This document shows, one piece after another, positions 45,898-57,232 of a stretch of DNA of 64,000 nucleotides; position 1 is the stretch's first letter, and each line of letters starts with the position of its first letter. The stretch covers positions 29,397,598 to 29,461,597 of the forward strand of contig CM065297.1 of the NCBI GenBank assembly GCA_032871835.1, written 5' to 3'. This stretch comes from Dipteronia dyeriana. Taxonomy: Eukaryota; Streptophyta; Magnoliopsida; Sapindales; Sapindaceae. Made by a program: the position numbers and the translations under genes. Below the pieces are notes generated by a model. That model saw only the letters and a list, made by a program, of their open reading frames with translations. It was not told the DNA's origin and ran no database searches.

Positions 45898-46429
45898 TGT
45901 CACGGACTTAGAGTTTGCGCAGCACACCCGTGCGGCACTTAGGCAAATTCTATGAGAATGTTGCTAAGTAAGCCTTACAAGAGAGATTTGAGAGAAAAGA
46001 GTAAAAGAGCTTGAATGGAAAACAAAGATTGTATTGCTATGAAGGAAGCTTTACAATGCTTTGGATACTAGAATGCTTGAGTTTCTAGGATGATTTACAA
46101 ATGAATGGGGGTTGGCTATTTATAGGTGAGCCACCTCCTTAAGGAATGTTCTAGATTAATCTAGTCTAATTGTGGAGATTAACTCTCCAGAATATTCGAC
46201 ACCTAGCTAGAATACTCTACATGTATTTACATGCCTTTACAAGGTTCTAGATTATTCTACTACTATCTAGCTAAATACAAGAATGGTGTAGAGAGGGTTA
46301 GGTTGCTAGAGACTTCCAGAAGCTTGACCAATGCTGGAATTGTAGAGAAGTCTCTAGAATCTTCCAAGAGTTTGGCATAGTTGTGGCCTTTGTTGGGCTC
46401 TTAGGCTTGACAGCTTGCGGCCTGTGACA
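45898..46429 (-). repeat. 3' LTR of element Q
   Basis: 532 bp, TGTCACGGACTTAG to GGCCTGTGACA, with perfect 6-base terminal inverted repeats TGTCAC/GTGACA. A TATA box (minus CTATAAATAG) is at 46116-46125. Confidence 0.9.
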
Positions 46430-46447
46430 TCCTCTCCCACCTAAGTT

Positions 46448-46465
46448 CGCAACGTCCTCGTTGCG
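46448..46465. other. perfect hairpin next to the PPT of Q
   Basis: CGCAACG-TCCT-CGTTGCG, a 7-bp stem with a 4-base loop, just 5' of the polypurine tract in element orientation. Confidence 0.6.
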
Positions 46466-46471
46466 TGGGCA

Positions 46472-48250
46472 TTAAGTATATTGGAGTCTGTCACAGGTGG
46501 GGTCTTTTATGTGGACCAACTTCGGTTGGGAAAGCCTCCATTGAAGGACCGTCTTCGAACATTGTATCCTTGGCTCGACGTAAATGGGTTTGCTTGGCTT
46601 ATACGGTAATGCAGCATCTTGGGTGCCTTCTTCGGTTACCTTTGGTCGCTTCCCATGGCTTGCGCGCTTCTTACTCCTTCGAATGCCTACGACCGGCTGG
46701 TTCTGTGGAGATGTGGGAGAAATTGGTGTCTCCTCGAGCCGTACGGTGGATAGCATCCTACATGGCTGGGGTATGCGTCCCACCGGGATGGTGAGTGCCT
46801 TGCCCCCGTTGAGAATGGTAAGTGAGTTCACAACGGGTAGGGGGAAATTGTTGGCTTGCTCAAAGAACGCCATGCCTAGCACCACTTGGTAGTCATCTAA
46901 GGGAACCACCGAGAAGTCTAGCTTTCCACTCCATGGGCCTAGGTGGACAATGACGTCTTTTGCTGTGCCATCAATTTGCTTGGCCGGAGAGTTGGCAGCT
47001 TTAATGACGGCGTATTCACCATTGGTGATGCGAAGACCAAGTCATTTGGCTTCGTCTGTTGAGATAAAGTTGTGCGTTGCCCCGGTGTCTAGCATTGCAC
47101 GAACTTGTTTGCCTTTGATGGTGGTGTTCACGAACATGAGGCCTTTGGTAAGTGTAGGAGGAAAGGGTTTCCCTTTAAGTGCATAAAACGGTTGGAGAGA
47201 ACTCATGCTTGCTTGGGGCTCAATTGCCTTAGTTTCTTCTAGCTGGGTAACCATGGCATTGAGCATCTTTCGCTTTGGGCAGTCACGTACCCAATGTGGC
47301 CCATCACAAATGAAGTATGGATACTTCGGCTTGATCAAAATGGGTTTGCCTCCGTTGACATTGTCACGCCGGTTTTCGCCATTGGGAGTTCTGTTTGGTC
47401 CTTCGCTCTTACAATTGTGGTCTTTACACTCGTCTCCCCCACCTTTCTCATGGTTGTCGGTAATTTCCTTTGTCTTGGAGAGGTCATCAAGGGATTCTGC
47501 GGTGGCGATGGCTGCATCAATGTCTTGCACGTTCCGCCTTTCTAGATCCACTCTCGTCCATTCCTTGAGACCGTCAATGAAGAGGAATAGTTTGTCTTTA
47601 TCGGACATATCTTCTATCTCGAGGATTAAGGTGGAGAACTCCTTGATATAGTCATGGATGGATCCGGACTGCTTGAGGCGACGAAGGCAGCTACGGGCCT
47701 CCTTATCGGCGTTGGTTGGCTAGAACTGCCTCTTAAGTTCTTGTTTGAAGTCTTCCCATGTGCGGATGGGGTGCATAGTATCACCATGCTTGCGTCGCCA
47801 CCTTAGTTGAGCAGAATCCCAAAGGAAGGTGGGAGCATTAGTGATCCGTGTAGCGTCATCCGTAACTCCTTTGGCCTCAAAGTACTGTTCTAGGCCGAAG
47901 AAGAAGTTTTCCACTTCCATGGCGTTACGGTTGCCGTTGAATGTGGATGGCTTAGGGATTTGGATGGCGCCCTATGTGCTCGTGCTAGCGGTGGCACCAT
48001 TGCCAAAAGTTGGGTTGTTTTTGAACGAAGTCCATTCGGTGCGAACTTCATCCATCTTGGCTCGAATGGCCCGCAACTCTTGCTCGACGAAGGTGCGAGT
48101 GTTGCAGATTTCTTGAGTAAATTGGCAGATTTCCTCCCGAATGCCCTGCTGGAACTCTTGTAGCATTGCCTTGGTCGCCTGAGCTATTATGGCGTAATTG
48201 GTTTCTAGGCCATCGAGACGGTCGACCACGGTGCTCAAGGTGGTTTGCAT
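46472..48250 (-). pseudogene. gag-pro: gag-protease of element Q, one frame with three nonsense codons
   Basis: From 48250 to the stop at 46472 all pieces are in one phase, broken by stops at 47972-47974, 47720-47722 and 47042-47044 (TGA after DEAK). An upstream piece starting at 48396 (MASDSEVAAIVEKQ) is one frameshift away and is the likely true start. Order: coiled coil (TVVDRLDGLETNYAIIAQAT); gag core (ENFFFGLEQYFEAKGVTDDA, TWEDFKQELKRQF); KDKLFLFIDGLKEWTRVDLE; a knuckle FICDGPHWVRDC lacking its first Cys; protease MLDTGATHNFIS near 47080; VVLGMAFFEQ; and a ~100-residue basic tail of unknown nature (RRSKKRASHGKRPKVTEEG). RT, RNase H and integrase are absent. The style suggests a chromovirus relative. 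Confidence 0.8.
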
Positions 48251-48426
48251 TTCGGATCATCGTGGACATCCACGCGAGATTCCAAAGCGTCCATGGATGG
48301 ACCCTTGGACTTGCTACGCTTGGTGTGGGTGCGTTGCTCGCCACGACCATGCGCTTGCTTTTCCACTATAGCAGCAACTTCGCTATCGGAGGCCATGACT
48401 CGTGCTAGTTGTGGTTGCTTAACCAG

Positions 48427-48438
48427 GCTCTGATACCA
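48427..48438 (-). other. primer-binding site of element Q
   Basis: Minus-strand TGGTATCAGAGC, initiator-Met type, two bases from the LTR. Confidence 0.9.
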
Positions 48439-48440
48439 AC

Positions 48441-48972
48441 TTTCAGGGGCTTAGAGTTTGCGCAGCACACCCGTGCGGTACTTAGGCAAATTCTATGAGA
48501 ATGTTGCTAAGTAAGCCTTACAAGAGAGATTTGAGAGAAAAGAGTAAAAGAGCTTGAATGGAAAACAAAGATTGTATTGCTATAAATGAAGCTTTACAAT
48601 GCTTCGGATACTAGAATGCTTGAGTTTCTAGGATGATTTACAAATGAAGAGGGGTTGGCTATTTATAGGTGAGCCACCTCCTTAAGGAATGCTCTAGATT
48701 AATCTAGTCTAATTGTGGAGATTAACTCTCCAGAATATTCTACACCTAGCTAGAATACTCTACATGTATTTACATGCCTTTACAAGGTTCTAGATTATTC
48801 TATAACTATCTAGCTAAATACAAGAATGGTGTAGAGAGGGTTGGGTTGCTAGAGACTTCCAGAAGCTTGACCAATGCTGGAATTGTAGAGAAGTCTCTAG
48901 AATCTTCGAAGAGCTTGGCATAGTTGTGGCCTTTGTTGGGCTCCTAGGCTTGACAGCTTGCGGCCCGTGACA
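48441..48972 (-). repeat. 5' LTR of element Q
   Basis: 532 bp, ending GGCCCGTGACA at 48972. The other terminus is mutated (TTTCAGGG for TGTCACGG). The TATA box (minus CTATAAATAG) at 48659-48668 would drive the element transcript. Confidence 0.9.
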
Positions 48973-50150
48973 GCTAGCTACCCTGGTCTTGGGATCCAGA
49001 TGGCAACAATGCACTTATACTCAGATCCCTCCTAGGTATGGTAGCCCAACAAAAGCATCAAGAGTGCTATCTAGCTATTTTCTAGTCTTGAGGCGATCAT
49101 TGTCGAAATACCATGGTGTTCCTCTTGGTCTGATTGATCCGGTCTAAAGCATCAGAAGGGCTATCTAGCTATATCCTGGTCTCGAGATCTGGATGGCAAC
49201 AATGCTCTTACACTCAAACCTTTCTTGGGGGTCGTTGCCAGACCAAGGCATCAGGAGCGCTATCTAGCTATTTCCGGGTCTCGAGATCTGGATGGAAACT
49301 ATGCTCTTACACTCAGATTATTCTTGGGGGTTGTAGCCAGACCAAGGCATCAGGAGCACTATCTAGCTATATCCTGGTATTTTGATCCGGATGGCAACTA
49401 TGCTCTTATACTCAGACCCTTCTTGGGGTCGTAGCCCGACCAAGGCATCAGGAGTGCTATGTAGCTATATCCTGGTATTTTGATCCGGATGGCAACTATG
49501 CTCTTACAATCAGACCCTTCTTGAGGGTCGTAGCCCGACCAAGGCATCAGGAGCGTTATCTAGCTATATCATGGTATTTTGATCCGGATGACAACTATGC
49601 TCTTACACTCAGACCCTTCTTGGGGGTCGTTGCCAGACCAAGGCATCAGGAGCTCTATCAAGCTATATCCTGGTATTTTTATCTGGATGGAAACTATGCT
49701 CTTACACTCAGACCCTTCTTGATGGTCGTAGCCTGACCAAGGCATCATGAGTGCTATCTAGCTATATCCTGGTATTTTGATCCGGATGGCAACTATGCCT
49801 TACACTCAAACCATTCTTGGGGGTCGTAGCCCGACCAAGGCATCAAGAGTGCTATCTAGCTATATCTTGGTATTTTGATCCGGATGGTAACTATGCACTT
49901 ACATTCAGATCCTTCTTAGGGGTCATAGCCCGATCAAGTCATCAGGAGGGCTATCTAGCTCTATCCTGGTATTTTGATCTGGATGGTAACTATGCACTTA
50001 CAATCGGATCCTTCTTTGGGGAGGTCACCCGACCAAGGCATCAAGGGTGATGAGATGGCTTCCCCGATCAATCCCCGGTATCGAGATCTGGATAGTAACT
50101 ATGCTCTTACACTCAGACCCTTCTTGGCGAGGCATTAAAGGTAGTGAGAG
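48973..50150. repeat. 99-bp array of N, part right of Q, about 11 units
   Basis: The longest array in the window. Units match those in N' (GAGCGCTATCTAGCTATATC, CTGGTATTTTGATCCGGATG). Plus-strand frames stay open over two to three units. Confidence 0.9.
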
Positions 50151-51184
50151 GGCTTCCCTGACCAGTCTCGTGTCTTGAGGAGATCACTGTCGAAATACTA
50201 TGGTGATCCTCCTAGAGTGAGTAATCCAGTTTAGGGCATTAGGAGGGTTATCTAGCTCTCCTAGTCATGGCGATCATATGAGATCAATTACGGATACCAA
50301 AATCGAAGGAGAAGCAAACTCATGCCGAGCCGAAATGAAGTTGTTTTAATGCATGGTGGTATCGGTTGATAACCAGTCTCGCTCTAGGAGTTTTTTCACG
50401 AGTAAAATCTCTTGAGATAATCTGCATTATGAATGTAGATAGTAGAATGGCTCTCCGCCAAAGACGTTTTTTTATTGCGAACTAGGGGAAACGGTATCAC
50501 GCTGGGGTCATCGCCCCTCTCACTGAAGTACTGAGAAAATATTGAGCTTCTAGTCCCTAGGTGATGTAACCGGTTTGGAAGTCCTCTTGGGGTAGATTAG
50601 AGTTTTCAACAATCGTAATAGAGCTCGAAACCCCACTATGAACGAATCAGGACCTTTGGGTGCTCCCCGAACGGATCGAGACCTCGATGACTCACTAGGG
50701 CATTGGAAGACCCAGTACAAATGGAGAGGAGCCATCACTATGATAATCTTCGAGAGCAATCTGGTGTTTGCTAAGGTCGAGCTCGTGCAAGCCAAAGAGG
50801 ATGGTTACTTCTTCACAACCTTTCAGGTAGAGCTGGCTCTACTTCCCCCCTTTGATTTAAGAGTCATTGATGGACGAAAAAGGGAGGGGATTAAGAAGAA
50901 AGCTGCTGAGATGGTTGTGCATGTTCCCATCGTAGCTGGCAAGTCTTGGGTTGCTGAAGCAGACCCGGGCTCGAAATCCCATGGTGTAGTAGATGATCAA
51001 TCCGAAGAGGGAGCTTATCCCTTTAATAAAGACCACAGCTGAGGTGGTTGTTTATATAGCAGGTGAGCCCCGGTTGATCCAGAAGTAGATTTTTCGGATG
51101 GTGAAAACTACTCTCTTAGGTGACGTCAAACCAAAAGGAGGAGGAGCTGACCACGGTCGATGAAACTAACATGGGATGTGGATC
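50151..51184 (-). other. unique block of N between the two repeat types
   Basis: Shared with N' 14546-15340. A 134-codon plus-strand frame (50638-51042, with VELVQAKEDGYFFTTFQVEL) crosses it, but N' does not keep it open and I recognise no domain, so I do not call a gene. Confidence 0.5.
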
Positions 51185-53208
51185 GGGACCATGGTAGCTC
51201 GCTAGGGCAATGAATGGCCCGTTACAAATGGAATGGAGCTACCGGTCTGGTACTAGATACAAGGAGGCTCCAAGACTTACGGTGGTGCTGTTGTTTCTCT
51301 AGAGGTATACTGAAGCACGTAAGAGGCCTTACTGAATATGGGAAGCCTTCGGGCTTATTTTGAATGAACCAAGATTTTGGTGGCTTGCTAGGGCGCTGAA
51401 TTGCCGGGTATGAATGGAGCAAAGCCACCGATATGATGCTATTTAGGAGCATGTTGTTGCTGTTAAAGTCGAGCTTGAGCAGACCAATGAGGAGATGATC
51501 AAGATAATGAGGGGAGTGCTTGTCTTGAGCAAAGTCATGACCAGAGCTGAGGTAATCACAACTAAGATACAGGTACACAGAGAGCAGATGCAGTATGCAT
51601 ATGATATAGAGAGACTCGAATCCGTGCTCCGTGCCGTGTAAAGACTATTCTGAAGGAGTTCATGGAGAGAGCTGAGAGTTTATTGGGTCCACTCTCACTG
51701 AAGCCGGTCCATCTTGAGCCTTAAGATGCACTGATGATGAGGGGGACATGTTGTCCATCTCCATATTCATGCCAGGCCATAGTAGGGAAGAAACTATCTC
51801 AAAGTTCCCTATGTAAAAAAGGTAAGAGAGGTAGGAGAGATCTAGATTGATCCAACTAAGGAGATGAAGGTCAAGGCTGATTGAAGTTGATCCAACCAAG
51901 GTGATGGAAGCTGGCTCCGAAGTAGCAGTGATAAGGAATGAGCTATTGCTGTTGAGAAGTCTAACTAGAGAGGTAGATTGGGACCAAGGTAGCTCGCTAG
52001 GGCGATGAATGGCCCCATACAAGTGGAGAGGAGGCACCGACCTAGTAACTGTCCAGAGACATGCTTGAGATCCTAGAAGTTTCCCCCAACTGAGAGAAGG
52101 CTTTGGACCCTTCCAGAATGAGTAGGAGCCATGGTGACTCATTTAAGCATTGGACGGCCAATATAAATGGAGAGGGGCAATCTGTCTGGTACCAGTCCGG
52201 AGGCATACTTTGGATCCAAGGAGCCCTAGCAACTGAGTGAAGGCTCTGGACCACGTAAAATATGGGAAGCCTCTAGGCTATCCTCGATCAGATCGAGCTT
52301 TGGTGGCTTGCTAGGACAATGAATAGCCCGGTACACATGGAGCAAAGCCACCGGTCTGGTACTAGTCCAGAAGCATGCTTGGGATCCTAGAAGTCCCCAA
52401 CAACTGAAAGAAAGCCCTGGACCCTCTTGGAATGAACCAAGAATTTAGTGGCTCACTTGGGCGTTGATCGGCCAGGTGTTAGAAGTGAGGAGCCACTTGG
52501 CCTTACAGTGATGCTGCTGCTCGAAAGGTTTGCTTAGGCATGTAGGAGGCCTTACCAGGTGTGGGAAACCTCTGGGCTATCCTTGATCATATCAGGCTTC
52601 TACGGCTTGCTATGGCGATGAATGACCCAGTATATATAGAAAATATCCACCGGTCTTGTAGTGGTGCTACTGCACTAGAAGCTTGCTTAGGTACGTAGGA
52701 GGCCTTACCAAATGTGGGAAGCTTCTGAGAACTCCTCGATCGGATCAGGCTTTGGTGGCTTGCTAAGGTAGTGAATGGCCCAGTAAACAAAGAGCAAAGC
52801 CACCGGTCTGGTACTGGTCCAGAAGCATGTTTGGGATCCTAGAAGTCCCTAACAACTAAGAGAAAGCTCTAGACCCTCATGGAACGAACCAATAATTTAG
52901 TGGCTGACTTGGGTGTTGACCGGTCCGGTGTAAGAAGTGAAGAGTCACTTGGTCTTACAGTGAGGCTGCTACTCCAGAGGTTTGCTTAAGCATGTAGGAT
53001 GCCATACCAAGAGTGGGAAGCTTCTGAGAACTCCTCGACCGGATCAGGCTTCGGTGGCTTGCTAGGGATGTGAATAACCCGGTAAAAATGGAGCGAAGCC
53101 ATCTGTCTGGTACTGGTCTAGAAGCATGCTTGGGATCCTAGAAGTCCACAGCAACTAAGAGAAAGCTCTGAACCCTCCGGGAATGAACCAAGAATTTAGT
53201 GTCTCACT
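51185..53208. repeat. ~150/300-bp higher-order tandem repeats (N)
   Basis: The anchor GATC.GATC.GGCTTTGGTGGCTTG-type phrase recurs near 52284, 52584, 52737 and 53036, spacings of about 300, 153 and 299 bp. This shows two alternating half-units. Phrases such as GCCACCGGTCTGGTACTGG and GAAGCATGCTTGGGATCCTA repeat throughout. Confidence 0.7.
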
Positions 53209-53225
53209 TAGAAGTCCACAGCAAC

Positions 53226-54683
53226 ATGATTGCCTACTTGAAGCTAGTTCAACAACTAATGAGCAAATTCAAAGGTTTCAGGATTAAGCAGATACCTCGA
53301 AAACAGAACCGTCAAGCTGACGTCCTAGTTAAGATAGCTGCAAATGGTGGCCAGACCTTACCCCAGAAGGTCCCTCTTCAAGTGATCCCCCTATCTAGCA
53401 TAGTGGCAAGTAAGGAGATTCATACCCTGGATCGGCAACCATGCTGGATGGACCCGATAGTTGATTACCTATAAGAACGGAGACTTCCTGGGGAGCCAGA
53501 ACAAGATCAAAAAATCAAGAGGCTCTCGGTACGGTATTGCTTAGTGGATGGGTACTTATACAGGAGGAAATCAAGAGACTTCCTTTGCTTCGATGTTTAC
53601 ACCATGAAGATGCCAAATGGGCATTGAAAGAAGTTCACTTAGGGGAATGGGGAAACCATGCTGATGCGGAGGCTTTGGCATATGAGGTACTCCGTATGGG
53701 GTACTACTGGCCAAATATCCATCAAGATGCAAAGATCTTGGTATAATCATGCAAAGCTTGCCAGAAGACCGTAAGCTTGAGTTACCTACCGCCAGAGCCA
53801 TTATCATCCCTTAGCTTACTGTAACCGTTTGTTATGTGGGGAGTCGACTTGATCGGACCGCTCCCAACTGTTTCTGGTCAAGCCAAGCATGCTATCATGG
53901 CAATCAACTATTTAACAAGATGGGTTGAAGCTAGATCACTCTCCCAGGTATCGGAAGAAAATACAACAAGATTCATAAAAAATAATGTGGTTTGTAGATT
54001 TGGAACCCCTCTTGCCATTATAACTGACCTCGACAAGCAGTTTGATATTGACCGATTAAAAGACCTTTGTGAGGGATTAGGAATCGACCTTAGTTTCGCT
54101 TCAGTAGCCCACCCCCAGACTAATAGGCTTGTGGAATCCACCAATAAGACTATAAAGAAGCTGTTGAAAAAGAAATTACAACAGAAAAAAGGTAGATGGG
54201 TTGAGGAGCTTCCCGAGGTCCTCTGGGCTTACCACACTACAAGGAGAATAGCTACCGGGGAAACACCCTACTCACTAGCCTTCGGGGTTAAAGCAGTGCT
54301 CCCAATTGAGCATAAACTGACCTCCTTTAGAGTCCAACATTTTGGACCGATGAGCAATGAGGTCAAGCTCCGATCTAGCTTGGATCTCTTGGATGAAAAA
54401 CAAGATCGAGTAGTTGAGAAGGTAACAGTTTACCATAGCAGGATTGCTAGGTACCTTAACCTGAAGGTTAAAGCCCAAAAGTTTAAACATGGGGGACCTC
54501 GTTCCTAGGAGAGTGACACAGAATACCAGGAAGAGGTCAGACGGGGTCCTGGGGCCAAACTAGGAAGAGCCATACTTGGTGAAGGTTGTGGCCCGCAATG
54601 GGGCATACAAACTCAAAGACATGAATGGTCGACTCATCGATCATACCTGGAATGCAGATCATTTGAGAAAATTCTGCCCCTGA
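53226..54683 (+). pseudogene. int: pol 3' end of element E: RNase H tail and intact integrase core
   Basis: Begins mid-domain with NMIAYLKLVQQLMSKFKGFR and IPRKQNRQADVLVKIAANGG (second RNase H end). The zinc-binding region follows (DAKWALKEVHLGEWGNHADA, MGYYWPNIHQDAKILV; the codon before SCKACQK is a stop near 53744). An open 224-codon core then runs 53834-54508, with WGVDLIGPLP, ITDLDKQFD and RLVESTNKTIKKL, so all three catalytic acids D, D, E are present. The C-terminus, with NGAYKLKDMNGRLIDHTWNA, ends in DHLRKFCP at 54683, with one stop near 54563. The best-preserved enzyme domain in the window, but it lacks a start and upstream pol. Confidence 0.85.
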
Positions 54684-54834
54684 ACAGGGGACTCTTGAGC
54701 AGGCTACCTCCACCTAAATCTTAATCTCCAACAATAATGTACTATTTGCTTTTTATCAATAAAGCCTGTTTTTTCTCCATCTTCAGCTATGTTCTACACT
54801 GATTTAGATCTACATGGGAAAATTCGAAATTATT
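54684..54834 (+). other. 3' UTR of E next to pol
   Basis: Non-coding. An AATAAA-like TCAATAAAGCC lies at 54759-54769, a possible polyadenylation signal. Confidence 0.45.
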
Positions 54835-55530
54835 ATCCCAAGACCAGGGATTAGCCAGGGAAGCCCTCTCGCTATCCCAGATGCCTTGGTCGGGCACTAC
54901 CCTCCACCAAGAAGGGTCTGAATGTAAGAGCATAGTTGCCATCCAGATCTCGAGACTAAGAAATAGCTAGATAGCCCTCCTGATGCCTTGGTCGGGCTAC
55001 CACCCTTAAGAAGGGTCTGAGTGTAGGAGCATAGTTGCCATCCAGATCTCGAGACCATGAAATAGCTAGATAGTCCTCCTGCTGCCGTGGTCGGGCTACC
55101 ACCCCCAAGAAGGGTCTGAGTGTAAGAGTAGTTGCCATCTAGATCTCGAGACCAAGAAATAGCTAGATAGCCCTCCTGATGCCTTGGTTAAGCTACCACC
55201 CCCAAGAAGTGTTCTGAGTGTAAGAGCATAGTTGCCATCCAGATCTCGAGCCTAGGAAATAGCTAGATAGCCCTCCCAATGCCTTGGTCGGGCTACCACC
55301 CCCAAGAAGGGTCTGAGTATAAGAGCATTGTTGCCATCCAGATCTCGATGCCAGGAAACAGTTAGATAGCCCTCCTGATGCCTTGGTCAGGCTATCACCC
55401 TCATGAAGGACTCGAGTTTAAAAGTGTCGTAGCCCTCCCGATCCTAAGCCTAATAGAGGGATAGATAGTTCTCTAATTGATACCTCATTTGGGCTATAAC
55501 CCCCTCGAGGGGCTCGAGGATGGAGGGCTC
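54835..55530. repeat. 99-bp tandem array, about 7 units (E 3' UTR)
   Basis: The same family as in M but on the opposite strand, as expected for a plus-strand element. The open 33-codon frame is now on the minus strand (for example 55138-54956: RPFLGVVARPRQQEDYLAIS), again antisense to pol. Confidence 0.9.
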
Positions 55531-55807
55531 TTTTGCTTTAACTTTAATGTCCCTGTTATTAGTGGTGTCCAAATTTTTCGTGAACATGAGGTTGCTTACC
55601 GTGACAGGTGTGGACTGGTCTATGACCAAACAAGGTGACTATTCACTGAAGTCATTGAGCTACAAATCTCTGTCGAAATCGAAAAGCCCGAGCTAGCTAT
55701 TTGCTTTCACACTTAATCAGTTTTCTTATCTTGTTACTTTTCCAAAGCTAAATCGGGTTGCTATAGGGGCTGAACCTAGATGGAAATCAAAAATGAAACA
55801 AGTACAT
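55531..55807 (+). other. 3' UTR of E beyond the array
   Basis: Reverse complement aligns with 5130-5410. It ends at AGTACAT where the copia LTR begins. No antisense gene, PPT or 3' LTR of E is seen in the window. Confidence 0.55.
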
Positions 55808-57232
55808 TGAAAATATAAACACGATTATATGCTCAAGGCTGACCTAGATGGGGGGGGGGGGGGTGAATAGGTTAGACACCTTTTTCGACTCCCTTAGAAA
55901 CAAGCAAAAGTTTGTCCCTCTAGATTGCTTGTATCACAATATATATATATATATCAATTAAAGACATTTAATCAATATATAAAACAAGTGAAGTGTGATA
56001 CAAACAAGTAATGGTAACACATACACAATCTATATTATAGAAAGGAAGTCAACTTACATACAGAGTTCTATTCATAGTATTCAAATAACAAATACAAATA
56101 CAAGAGAGATAGGGATAGAGAAAAGTTGACACAAGATATAACGTGATAAACCTCCGAAAAGGAAACATCCACGGGTTAGCAACCATCAGCAAACAAAATC
56201 CACTAGTAGATAAGACAAGTACAATCTCTCAAATGACCCCTTCACCTAGAAACTACCCTCATATCCTACTCATGAAGATGTTGCCCTCATGCTCAACAAT
56301 CTGAGGCCTCACACCTCTTGTCAAGACTTCCTTGCTCACCTTACCGGATCCTCATGACCCAAGGCAATACTTCTTGCTCAACTATCCAAGTCCTCCCAAC
56401 TCTAGTCAAGACTTCCTTGCTCACCTTCCGGATCCTCATGACCCTAGACAAGAGTTCTTGCCCGACTATCCGAGTCCTCCTGACTCTATCCAAGACTTCC
56501 TTGCTTGACAATCCAAGGTCTCACACCTCCTTCCAAGACTTACTTGCTCAACAACATAGGTCTCACACCTATTGTCAAGACTTCCTTCTCACAAGGCATC
56601 TAGGTGATCATAAATGCAAAACGCAAACAAGCATGCAACATAGAATGCTATGATCAACACATCCTATGGAAAATACTGGACATGAGCATGAATGCACGAA
56701 ATAAATGTAGTCTGGTCAGTCATGCATGTTTAAATCATCTAGATCATGTAAGATATGTTCAACATTAATTACAACCTAGATACATGCATAAATCTAAAAC
56801 TTGAATCACAAGATATGTTCAATTAATCACAAAATCAAGTTTAAATCACATAAACCAAAAACATGCTAAAATCATATGATAAAGTCATTTAGATTTAAGC
56901 CAAAGTTCTAGAGCCTATTCCTATACATAGATTCAACAAAACAATTGAATAGCTCAAAAGAACATAAGCATATGTATTAATGTGAGAATTCGGCCAAGAG
57001 AGCCTAATACATGTGAGGAACTATTTTTCACAAAATCAATCAATCAAAGATCATCAAATAGTCCTATAATCAAAGCTAGCACAATACAATTCCAAACATG
57101 TGAAAACATAGGCAAAATCAAAACCTAACTCAACATGTAAGATTTCAATTGAATCTCAACCTAGCTTTAAAAGAGTTCAAAACTCAAATCAAAACACTCA
57201 CAATACACATATATAAGTTGAAGAAGAAAACA
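55808..57232 (-). repeat. third copia LTR fragment
   Basis: Starts TGAAAATATAAACACG, keeping the canonical TG, and aligns with the left 1.4 kb of LTRs A and B. It includes a 14-base poly-G run near 55848 followed by GTGAATAGGTTAGACACC. It is cut at 57232 by Tat LTR O, so the TATA and palindrome region is missing. Confidence 0.85.
56322..56575. repeat. 42-bp minisatellite in the third copia LTR, 6 units
   Basis: Six units of the CAAGACTTCCTTGCTC type, 254 bp. Unit order differs from A, with a second CCGGATCCTCATGACC unit. Confidence 0.8.

Larger units (their letters stand above)
45898..48972 (-). mobile_element. gag-pro gypsy-type element Q (3075 bp), non-autonomous
   Basis: Two 532-bp LTRs (45898-46429 and 48441-48972) flank 2011 bp. 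The primer site is Met-type at the right and the PPT (GGTGGGAGAGGATG on the minus strand) at the left. The internal region codes gag and protease only. By eye the LTRs differ at about 17 of 532 positions, the closest pair in the window. The LTR ends are TGTCAC..GTGACA. I do not see a clean target duplication (CACTA left, GCTAG right). Confidence 0.85.
45300..53225 (-). mobile_element. internal 3' region of element N, with Q nested
   Basis: PPT (45300-45314), 3' UTR (45315-45734), 99-bp array split by Q, a unique block (50151-51184), then ~150-bp repeats to a junction at about 53225 where plus-strand pol begins. It is homologous to N'. N's own pol and 5' LTR are absent, so N is truncated. Confidence 0.65.

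Noticed and set aside
46465..46794. Plus-strand frames opposite the Q protease (also 47205-47651, 47829-48408)
   Set aside because: The minus strand carries recognisable gag and protease motifs in a single phase; these are shadows.
45893..48977. Target-site duplication for Q
   Set aside because: Left CACTA and right GCTAG do not match. The uninterrupted repeat unit GCGCTATCTAGCTAT allows near matches, but none is convincing.
50638..51042. 134-codon plus-strand frame in N
   Set aside because: The homologous N' region near 15060-15340 does not keep it open, and I recognise no domain.
55848..55861. Poly-G run as a G-quadruplex or regulatory tract
   Set aside because: A single uninterrupted run whose length differs between LTR copies (5 to about 14). 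Slippage or sequencing error is as likely.
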